From Larkinella terrae (GTDB taxonomy: Bacteria; Bacteroidota; Bacteroidia; Cytophagales; Spirosomataceae), in contig NZ_WJXZ01000014.1 of assembly GCF_009668025.1 (NCBI RefSeq), positions 702,448-766,447 on the forward strand: a DNA stretch of 64,000 bases. The letters run 5' to 3'. The translations under genes were made by a program, and so were the position numbers. Shown one piece after another: positions 10,001 to 16,501 of the stretch. Numbering within the stretch: position 1 is the stretch's first letter; each line of letters starts with the position of its first letter. The notes under the pieces were generated by a model, which saw only the letters and a program-made list of their open reading frames with translations, was not told where the DNA came from and did no database searches.

Positions 10001-10402
10001 ATCACGCAGGCCGACGGAACCGTAGCCAACGTCGGGGGCATGACCTTCAAGGAAGCCTACGACAAGGGCCTGGTGGAACCGACTCACCTGCCACAGTTCA
10101 ACTACCGCTACGGTTCGTTTTCGACCGCCGTGGGCGATTACTGGATTGCGGAAAACTCCTGGGTTTCGCTCCGGCAGGTTTCCCTGAGTGTTCAGGTGCC
10201 CCCGGGCTGGGTGCAGAAAGTGAAGCTGAACAACCTGTCAGTCAACCTGGTCGGTCGTGACTTGCTGTATCTGTACAATACACTTCCGCTCCACTTCAAC
10301 CCGGCCTCCAACTATTCCAACAGCACTGCCGTGCAGAAAGAAGTCGGTTTCATTCCACCCATGACGCGGACGCTGGGCGTCACGCTGCGGGGCACTTTTT
10401 AA
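7010..10402 (+). CDS. SusC/RagA-type TonB-linked outer-membrane transporter (rhamnose-glycan PUL)
   Basis: A signal peptide (about residues 1-30, ending GLAQ) precedes a carboxypeptidase-regulatory-like domain (KVSGKVLAAADNSALVG...). Next come the linker NEVVVTALGVKREKKQLGY, the TonB plug with ALQGRIPGVQI, GNSTLSTNNQPIFVVDG and AALYGTRAINGVILVTTK, and then a 22-strand barrel. At 1130 residues it is normal length. SusC proteins import oligosaccharides across the outer membrane with TonB energy, paired with the surface SusD lipoprotein encoded directly downstream. It has no STN domain, so it is probably not a signalling receptor, unlike the second SusC here. The 221-bp AT-rich gap upstream should hold its promoter, but I could not find a convincing consensus. 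Confidence 0.95.
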   Translation: MQTPLRFHYKLVSMTFLCAIFGALSPGLAQTIKVSGKVLAAADNSALVGISILVKGTNNGTTSNATGEYTINAPANGTLVFSFIGFAKQEIPVNNRSLIDVTLQEDNQQLNEVVVTALGVKREKKQLGYTVSEISGTKMAATNELSPISALQGRIPGVQIDQGAGGLTGNTKILIRGNSTLSTNNQPIFVVDGVILDNDIYDESGRDFGNALKNLNMEDFESVSVLKGSAAAALYGTRAINGVILVTTKKGVQRKGIGVSVSQTFNMQKAYRGPDFQNEYGGGTVGAFFTDTREPNYKPDESWTTKVFPTNSDGKPYIDRQIGRELENWGPRFAGQQVVDYDGKMTTYQAYPNNYLDAFQTGLGNLTNVAVDGGGERSTFRFSYNRAKNRGINFKNELEKNAFNLRVTQNLNKFLVADVTADYTATEGSNPPSLTLNNYIWTFPRSYNTKYWMQRENYLAYNGGLRNPNDPNEPNKVPGADYWFNIFENDYLQTEQMVRGRLVLTGTVTDWLKLQIEGNFNNLYTKNETKELGQGINFTGGKYGLGHSVKQATFMKWMAIFNRSITKDLDFNGYVGGEAQNYNLSYNYSETNGGLTYPGNFFLANSVLPQISRGGIKTRRAYRSLYASADLGYKDQLFLQATFRNDWSSALTYKDGTGNNSYSYPSASLSWVFSQTFHSTLPSWISYGKLRGNLAVLGGDIDPFVLNPGFAFKNYSNAGGFGDQPMSTYSSNSTLQQNIKPLRKIAKEIGLELKVLNNRLGIDVSVYRDNSRNQPIPISSAIESGVSSILINAGNIQNTGIEIALDATPLKIGAFTWNTLVSFSRNRNKIVELYGDREYYALADESGGSNDLIPYAKVGGTYGVVRTKIAASRFQGADANDPRNGKPILSWRGDARAAFPARSNEWKDVGDINAKFRGGWDNTFTYKRFSLNVLLDAKIGGDMIITSLRYGTHTGIFTNSLQGRDAEHGGITWTSKYDNKTYDDGIIPDGVFAAGQTITQADGTVANVGGMTFKEAYDKGLVEPTHLPQFNYRYGSFSTAVGDYWIAENSWVSLRQVSLSVQVPPGWVQKVKLNNLSVNLVGRDLLYLYNTLPLHFNPASNYSNSTAVQKEVGFIPPMTRTLGVTLRGTF

Positions 10403-10439
10403 CAAAAACCGGTTTTGAACGACTTTAAAGCTATTCATC

Positions 10440-12122
10440 ATGAAAAATAGATTCACATGGAGTTTCGCGCTCATGCTGGCTTCCGGGCTTTTCGTGACCA
10501 CCTCCTGCAAGGAAGATTTCGGCAACATCAACACGGATCCGAGTATTGTTACCGTTCCTGATCCCAAGTACCTGTTCACGTATTCGCTGGACAACCTGGA
10601 GTCCTACAAAGGGAACGAATGGGTGTGGGAAAGTCTGGAACAAACGCTGCGGTTTTCGCAGCACCTGACCACCGATCCCTACGAGCTTTCGACCAACATC
10701 AATTCCCGGTATTCGGCGTATTTCTCGAATGTACTCCCCAATCTGGTCGAAATCCGGAAGCAGATCGATGCCAAACCGGACAAGGATCGCTACCAGAAAA
10801 TGCGGGCGGCTACCTACGTGGTGGCGGCTTACCAGGGCTTGCACGTAACCGACATGAACGGTTCGATGCCGTATACGAAAGCCATTCAGGGGAGGGTCGA
10901 AGAGAATTTTCGCCCGGAATACGATAGCCAGAAAACGCTGTACGATACCTGGTTAACGGAGTTGAGCGCGTCGATCACGACCCTGACCGGCAATCTGGCG
11001 GAGCAGGAAAGCTACGGCAACGCGGATATTTTTTACCACGGCGACTGGACGAAGTGGGCCAAACTGGCCAATACCCTGAAACTCCGGATCGCGCTGCGGT
11101 ATGAAGGACAGGATAAGACCAAAACGCAGCAGATTTTCAAGGAGGTAATGGAGAATTCGGTGGGGCCGATCGTGGAAGATGCCGATCAGTTTGCGTACCT
11201 TGACCCGGATTACGATCCCATCGGCGGAAGTATTGACTACCGCAGCACCCGGTTTGCCACCAACTCCATCATCACCTTTCTGAAAGGAACCAACGATCCG
11301 CGGCTGAAGATTTATTTTACGCCGAACGATCTGACCGCCAGCGCACTGGATACCGTCAAAAAGTATAATTTGACCTTGCCGTCGTTCATTAAAACCGGCG
11401 ATCCACTGATTCGGTATCAGGGAGGCCCGGCCGACTGGACTACGAATCAGGCGGTGGCACAGTACTACAAAAACCCGTTCAATGCCGGAACCAACAAATA
11501 CATTCTGATGTCGGCGATTAACCGGGTGTTTTTTGCGCCCCGGCGAAATGGTGGTACGGGAACCTTCCACGATTACCTGGTGACGAGTGCGGAAACCTGT
11601 TTTTACATCGCCGAGATGATCACGAAAGGCTACGGAACCGGGGTCAACACGAAGGGAACGGCGGAGTTCTGGTACAACAAGGGCATTACCTCTTCGCTGA
11701 AAACGATGAACGCCATTGCCGTGGCGGCTCTGTCGACGCAGGGATTGACCAGCGCGGCCGATCAGGAAATTGCCGCCTACATCGCCCAGCCAAAAGTGAA
11801 ACTGGACGGCACGAATAACCTGGAACGGATTTATATTCAGCAGTATCTGAATTTCATGCGACTTCCGACGGAGGCTTTCACGTTTGTTCGGCGGACCGGT
11901 TATCCGAAGAACAATTCGACCTATTACCCCCGCGATCCGTTCAACGAACTGATTCCACGCCGGTTCTGGCTGGACGAGCCGCCCCTGGGGACCAATAACG
12001 ACAACTGGAAGAAAGCGCAATCGGAGCAGGGTTTCACGCCCAACGACCACACGCCCCAGGCCCTGAGTACGCAGCGGCTCTGGTTTGATAAGAATAGCCC
12101 GGCGTTTGGCCAGGGGAATTAA
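10440..12122 (+). CDS. SusD/RagB-like surface glycan-binding lipoprotein
   Basis: It starts 37 bases after the SusC stop. The N-terminus is a lipoprotein signal (TSCKEDFGNINTDP) whose cysteine would be lipidated and flipped to the surface. The rest shows the helical TPR-like framework of the SusD-like superfamily, the AYQGLHVTDMNGSMPY segment, and the typical late motif MRLPTEAFTFVRRTGYPKN. It caps the SusC barrel and captures oligosaccharide. The polypeptide appears full length (560 aa). The pattern is closer to the second SusD family (SusD-like 2) than to classical RagB. This is the last gene of the locus before a strong terminator. Confidence 0.93.
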   Translation: MKNRFTWSFALMLASGLFVTTSCKEDFGNINTDPSIVTVPDPKYLFTYSLDNLESYKGNEWVWESLEQTLRFSQHLTTDPYELSTNINSRYSAYFSNVLPNLVEIRKQIDAKPDKDRYQKMRAATYVVAAYQGLHVTDMNGSMPYTKAIQGRVEENFRPEYDSQKTLYDTWLTELSASITTLTGNLAEQESYGNADIFYHGDWTKWAKLANTLKLRIALRYEGQDKTKTQQIFKEVMENSVGPIVEDADQFAYLDPDYDPIGGSIDYRSTRFATNSIITFLKGTNDPRLKIYFTPNDLTASALDTVKKYNLTLPSFIKTGDPLIRYQGGPADWTTNQAVAQYYKNPFNAGTNKYILMSAINRVFFAPRRNGGTGTFHDYLVTSAETCFYIAEMITKGYGTGVNTKGTAEFWYNKGITSSLKTMNAIAVAALSTQGLTSAADQEIAAYIAQPKVKLDGTNNLERIYIQQYLNFMRLPTEAFTFVRRTGYPKNNSTYYPRDPFNELIPRRFWLDEPPLGTNNDNWKKAQSEQGFTPNDHTPQALSTQRLWFDKNSPAFGQGN

Positions 12123-12148
12123 GAAAAGCAAACTTTTTTGCCAATCGC

Positions 12149-12183
12149 AGGTCAACCTCTATCCGGGGTTGACCTCTTTTTTT
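12149..12183 (+). terminator. Rho-independent terminator after the rhamnose-glycan SusC/SusD pair
   Basis: AGGTCAACC (12149-12157) pairs perfectly with GGTTGACCT (12167-12175) around a 9-nt loop, followed by C and seven T. It lies 27 bases after the SusD stop. Confidence 0.9.
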
Positions 12184-12354
12184 GATCTACTGGTTGATAA
12201 TGAATTGGGTACCTGTGATAAATGGGGAATGGTGGGCATCGCCAGAATGAAGATCCGGTCGGGAATAGAGCGCGGTTAGTTTGATTTTTGGCTACGTGAT
12301 ACAAAACCACTCATTATTGGTACAAAAACGACAGTCTTTTTAGGACGTACATCC

Positions 12355-12362
12355 TACGTTTG
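12355..12362 (+). promoter_or_regulatory. Bacteroidota -7 promoter element for the T9SS repeat protein
   Basis: TACGTTTG matches the TAnnTTTG -7 consensus exactly and lies about 43 bases before the ATG at 12405. The -33 TTTG box is weak or absent at the expected spacing. Because this element overlaps the upstream in-frame TTG at 12360, it argues that translation starts at 12405. Confidence 0.45.
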
Positions 12363-12404
12363 CGCGTTCGCTACTATTTCTATTCATCTGTATCCATTTC
12401 ATCT

Positions 12405-15242
12405 ATGAAAAACTTACTACGGTTTTGGCAGAAGCCTTTGTGGCTACTGGCATTTTTGTTACTGGTAAATGCCAGTCTGTACGCCCAGGTTACCAAAATA
12501 TCCGACAAAGTCATTGGCGGAAATTTGTCTGAGGATGGTAAGCTCATCCTGGCGACGAGCGACGGCGGATATATCCTCGGCGGCAATTCGGAATCCAACA
12601 CCAGCGGAGACAAATCCGAGGACAGTCGGGGATCAAATGACTATTGGGTTGTGAAATACAACGCCAGTGGCGTTAAGCAATGGGATAAACGATTTGGTGG
12701 CCCGGACTATGACAACCTAACCGCCCTCATTGCCACCCCCGATGGGGGCTATCTGCTGGGGGGCGCTTCGAGTTCGACCAAAGGGGGGGATAAAAGTGAG
12801 AATAATCATACGACCGGTGAGACGCCCGATCAGGATTACTGGGTGGTTAAAATAAGCTCGGATGGGACTAAACAATGGGATAAAACCCTCGGCAGTACGC
12901 AAGAAGACTACCTGACCAGCCTGATTGCGTTGCCTGAAAATCAGGGGTATTTACTCGTGGGAAATTCCTACTCCAACGCCGGTGGCGATAAATCCGATAA
13001 CTCGAAAGGGGATTCGGATTACTGGGTGGTCAAGATCGGGCCGGACGGCCGGAAAAGCTGGGATAAAACCATCGGCGGAGGCAGTAGCGATTATCCGGCC
13101 GCCATTCTACCCACTACGGATGGGAATTACCTGTTGGCCGGGTATTCCGCTTCCAATGCCGGAGGGGATAAATCCGACAACTCGAAAGGTCAATACGATT
13201 TCTGGATCGTGAAAATCAAACCGGATGGTACGAAACTCTGGGATAGAACCATCGGGAGTCCGGATTCGGATTATTTAAGTTCGGCTGCGGTGACTGCCGA
13301 TTGCTTTCTGCTCAGCGGTAGTTCGTATGGCGGCAGCGGCCACGACAAATCGGAAGCGGGCCTGGGGCGTTCGGACTTCTGGGTTGTCAAAATCAACTCG
13401 GACGGCCAGAAAATCTGGGATAGAACGCTGGGAGCGAACAAGGACGAAGTTGGTACTGATGCGGTTGCATTGGCCGACGGCGGTTATCTGATCGGCGGGT
13501 TCACCGATTCCAATACCAGCGCCTTCAAGTCCGAAAACAACCGGGGTGACATTGATTACTGGGTCATTAAACTCGCTGCAGACGGCAATTACGTCTGGGA
13601 TAAAAACATAGGAAGTAGTCGGAATGATATCCTGAATGGATTAGCGCAAACCGCTTCGGGCGATTTACTCCTGCTGGGCGATTCGTATGCGGAAGCCAGT
13701 GGTGACAAAACGCAGAATCCGATAGGCCCGGACGGGGATTCGGATTTCTGGCTCGTCGTTCTGAAAGAAACCGAATGCATCACGCCGACTCTTTCCTCAA
13801 AGGCAAATCCGGCCCAATCCGTGCTGCAAAACACGCCGGGTGTTACCCTGATCATCGAGGGCTGTGTGTCCGGGCAAATCAAATGGACCGGACCCGCTGG
13901 CACCAGCGGAACCGGCCCGACGATTCCGGTCAATACTGCCGCGATCGGTTCCATGAATTATTCGGCCACTTGCACCCGGGGCAGTTGCTCCGCTACCCTA
14001 TCGTCCACGGTGGAGGTGGCGGCTCCATCGGCTAAAGGTGCATTTGACGGGTATGTTTACGGGGCTGACTGTGGCACGTTCCGGGGCTGGGCCTGGGATG
14101 GCACCAAACCCAATACCCCGGTGACCGTTGAAATTCTGGATGGTCCTCACGTGTTGGCGACCCTATCGGCCAATGCGTTCCGGCCTGATCTGCAAACCGC
14201 AGGGAAGGGAAATGGCCAGCACGCCTTTAGTTTCGCTATTCCCGATGAGATACGCGATTCTGAGCCCCACATTCTATCGGCCCGGATTCGGAACAGCAGC
14301 TTCATTCTGAAAGGATCTCCAAAAGCCCTGGTCTGTTCGTTTGAGCAGGATCCGGAAAACAAACCGCCGGTTGCGCCCACGCCCACGGTTTTAATCGCCC
14401 CTGTTGCCGCCCAGGTCGGTGTACCCTTCTCGGGCACTTTGGTTGCTTTTACCGATCCGGAGGGTGGCGAACTCGCGCATTGGATCGATCCACTGCCCGA
14501 CGGCCTGCAATTTTACCCGGATACCCGGGTCCTCAGCGGCACACCCGTCGCGGCAGGAACCTTCCTGGTGACGTATTCAGCATACGATAACATTGGGAAT
14601 AGCAACAGCGTCAGTTTCCAGATAACGGTCAGTCCGGCTTCGACCACCAACGTCACCGGTAGCTTCGAAGGGTACCTGGATAAGCTGGATTGCGGGGGCA
14701 TCCGCGGCTGGGTCTGGGATCGCAACAAACCCAACACCCCGCTGACGGTGGAGTTTTACCTGGATGGATCGGGTACGGTTTTGGGCAGCGCCATCGCGAA
14801 TATCTACCGCCCCGATCTGAAAGATGCCAACAAGGGCAACGGCGCGCATGCCTACAATTTTACTCCGCCGGGCAGTGTCACCAATGGAACCCTGATCAAA
14901 GCGAGAGTTTTGGGAAGTACGTTCGAACTGAAAGGGGGAGCCAAAGCCTACCAGTGTGCTCCCGCCCGCTTGTCGGCCGAAACCGGTTCGGGGCTTCAGG
15001 CGACGGTTTTGGGCAACCCGGTTTCGGATCGGATCGAAGTCGAAATCCGGGGGGCGGAAGGGTTGCCGTTGCGGCTGCAACTGACCGATGTGAATGGCCG
15101 ATTGATCAATCAACGTCAGATCGAAATGGCAAAACCGCTGGAGCAGGCAACGTTCTCAATCAGTCAGCAAGCGGCAGGATTGCTGTTGCTCCGGGTGATG
15201 AGCAATCAACAGTCTGTGCTTTTGAAAATCGTGAAGCAGTAA
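12405..15242 (+). CDS. Giant secreted repeat protein with beta-propeller-like N-terminus, shared RGWxWD modules and T9SS type A sorting tail
   Basis: The ATG at 12405 gives a clean signal peptide (MKNLLRFWQKPLWLLAFLLL...YAQ). Residues about 30-430 contain seven copies of a roughly 57-residue repeat built around D[YF]W[VIL][VI]K, DGxxxWDK and GGYLLxGxSxSNxxGDKS, which probably fold as a closed propeller. An Ig-like segment follows. Then come two copies of a roughly 100-residue module (14037-14339 and 14658-14960) with C...RGW.WD..KPN.P and R.DL..A.KGNG.HA.F, separated by a putative-Ig (He_PIG-like) domain. The last 75 residues (NPVSDRIEVEIRG...LLLLRVMSNQQSVLLKIVK) match the T9SS type A sorting domain, so export to the surface is expected. 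Function is unknown; adhesion or glycan binding is inference. Confidence 0.85.
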   Translation: MKNLLRFWQKPLWLLAFLLLVNASLYAQVTKISDKVIGGNLSEDGKLILATSDGGYILGGNSESNTSGDKSEDSRGSNDYWVVKYNASGVKQWDKRFGGPDYDNLTALIATPDGGYLLGGASSSTKGGDKSENNHTTGETPDQDYWVVKISSDGTKQWDKTLGSTQEDYLTSLIALPENQGYLLVGNSYSNAGGDKSDNSKGDSDYWVVKIGPDGRKSWDKTIGGGSSDYPAAILPTTDGNYLLAGYSASNAGGDKSDNSKGQYDFWIVKIKPDGTKLWDRTIGSPDSDYLSSAAVTADCFLLSGSSYGGSGHDKSEAGLGRSDFWVVKINSDGQKIWDRTLGANKDEVGTDAVALADGGYLIGGFTDSNTSAFKSENNRGDIDYWVIKLAADGNYVWDKNIGSSRNDILNGLAQTASGDLLLLGDSYAEASGDKTQNPIGPDGDSDFWLVVLKETECITPTLSSKANPAQSVLQNTPGVTLIIEGCVSGQIKWTGPAGTSGTGPTIPVNTAAIGSMNYSATCTRGSCSATLSSTVEVAAPSAKGAFDGYVYGADCGTFRGWAWDGTKPNTPVTVEILDGPHVLATLSANAFRPDLQTAGKGNGQHAFSFAIPDEIRDSEPHILSARIRNSSFILKGSPKALVCSFEQDPENKPPVAPTPTVLIAPVAAQVGVPFSGTLVAFTDPEGGELAHWIDPLPDGLQFYPDTRVLSGTPVAAGTFLVTYSAYDNIGNSNSVSFQITVSPASTTNVTGSFEGYLDKLDCGGIRGWVWDRNKPNTPLTVEFYLDGSGTVLGSAIANIYRPDLKDANKGNGAHAYNFTPPGSVTNGTLIKARVLGSTFELKGGAKAYQCAPARLSAETGSGLQATVLGNPVSDRIEVEIRGAEGLPLRLQLTDVNGRLINQRQIEMAKPLEQATFSISQQAAGLLLLRVMSNQQSVLLKIVKQ

Positions 15243-15263
15243 AAAATCAGTAGCAATCTTTTG

Positions 15264-15312
15264 TCCGGAACGACACAGGTACGGAGCAATCGGCGCCTTT
15301 GCCGTTCCGGAC
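15264..15312. terminator. Hairpin between convergent genes
   Basis: GTCCGGAACG (15264-15273) pairs exactly with CGTTCCGGAC (15303-15312), with a 29-nt loop. It lies between the + strand repeat protein and the - strand NmrA gene. There is no T tract on either side, so termination is only a guess from position. Confidence 0.4.
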
Positions 15313-15347
15313 GGAAGTTGAGTCACGCAGGCTATTCCACCCGGCTT

Positions 15348-16304
15348 TTAATCCAGCGGAATATGCCCGGCGTTTTGCGTCAGCCAGGTATCAAACGACT
15401 GTAATTCGGGGTTCAGCTCCCGGCAGTATGTTACGTCCCGGACGCTGTTACACAAATCGTCGAAATCCCGGTAGAACTGGAACATGTTGCCCATGTCATC
15501 GGCCCCCGGAAAGCCAAAGCCCCGGTAAACTTCCGGTGTAACGTAGTTATAGATTACCTCCTGCCCAATCGCTTCGGAGAGTTTTGACGCCATTTCCTGA
15601 CCCGTCAACTGATCACCGGCCACGCCGATCGTCTTTCCAACGAATTCCGTTCCACCCCGGAAGATGGCGTAAGCGGTTTTTCCGATATCTTCCGAACCCA
15701 CACCCGCCATCTTCTTGTCTGCCATTGGCAAGGTCAGGTAGAGCCTGCCATCGGGCCCTTTTTTAGGGCCGGCCCCGAAATAAATAAAGTTTTCCCAATA
15801 AAAAGAAGCTCTCAGGAAGGTGGTGGGCACGCCCAAATCGGTAAAGAATTGGTCGGCTTCGCCTTTGGCATCAAAATGCGGCACTTTGTATTTGCCCTGC
15901 AGAGTTGGCATCCGATCATCGTCTAGCGGAATCCATTGGCGCGTATCTTCCAGTGTCGACCAGATCACGTGCTTCAGCCCGGCTTGCTTAGCCGCCTGGG
16001 CCATACTGCGGGCTTCGTTGTACTCCCGCTCGGGCGAAAAATGCGCCCAGAAAAATGTCACAAAGAAAGCCCCATAAGCGCCCTCCAAAGCCTGCCCCAG
16101 GCTTTGCGCATCATCAATATCAGCCGCTACCACTTCCGCTCCCAGTTCGGCCAACTCTCTAGCCTTGTCTGAGCTGACGTCCCGCGTAACGGCCCGAACG
16201 GCAAATTCACTGTTTTTATCCTTGAGAATGGCTCTGGCAAGTCCGCCCCCCTGGGCACCGGTAGCGCCGAAAACGGCAATAATTTTTTTCTCTGACATGG
16301 GCAT
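15348..16304 (-). CDS. NmrA-like NAD(P)-binding oxidoreductase
   Basis: The protein opens with the Rossmann dinucleotide motif KKIIAVFGATGAQGGGLAR and shows the second-strand arginine region (AVTRDVSSDKARELAELG), typical of NmrA/HSCARG-type atypical short-chain dehydrogenases. IIAVFG plus the GATGxxGG variant points to NADP binding. 318 residues is standard for the family. Members are redox sensors or quinone/isoflavone reductases. No active-site YxxxK is obvious, which is common in this group. It appears monocistronic; starts at 16304 or 16298 are both possible. A dyad 63-85 bases upstream may control it. Confidence 0.85.
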   Translation of the reverse strand: MPMSEKKIIAVFGATGAQGGGLARAILKDKNSEFAVRAVTRDVSSDKARELAELGAEVVAADIDDAQSLGQALEGAYGAFFVTFFWAHFSPEREYNEARSMAQAAKQAGLKHVIWSTLEDTRQWIPLDDDRMPTLQGKYKVPHFDAKGEADQFFTDLGVPTTFLRASFYWENFIYFGAGPKKGPDGRLYLTLPMADKKMAGVGSEDIGKTAYAIFRGGTEFVGKTIGVAGDQLTGQEMASKLSEAIGQEVIYNYVTPEVYRGFGFPGADDMGNMFQFYRDFDDLCNSVRDVTYCRELNPELQSFDTWLTQNAGHIPLD

Positions 16305-16366
16305 GTAGTTTTTGTTGGTTTAGAAACAGCGCGCCCCGCTCAGGACGGGACAAAGCCCTCAAGTTA

Positions 16367-16389
16367 TGACAATAGTAGATACATTGTCA
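16367..16389. promoter_or_regulatory. Candidate operator upstream of NmrA-like gene
   Basis: TGACAAT (16367-16373) and ATTGTCA (16383-16389) form a perfect 7-bp dyad with a 9-nt spacer, giving a 16-bp centre spacing typical of HTH-dimer sites. It sits 63-85 bases upstream of the NmrA-like start codon. The cognate regulator is not in the window. Confidence 0.4.
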
Positions 16390-16501
16390 ACTCTCTAGCC
16401 GGTTTTGCCCCACTCGTCGTCGATTTTGGCTACAGTTGCAACAACTGTCACCAATGCCGTGCGAATAGCGGATTGGGTAACCGCCGAAAACCAGTTGAGA
16501 T

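Noticed and set aside
10953-12155. Open frame of about 400 codons antisense to the SusD gene
   Set aside because: No family motif, covers the conserved SusD coding region; shadow frame.
12085-12279. Open frame over the terminator of the SusD gene
   Set aside because: Runs through a perfect terminator stem and T tract; not credible as coding.
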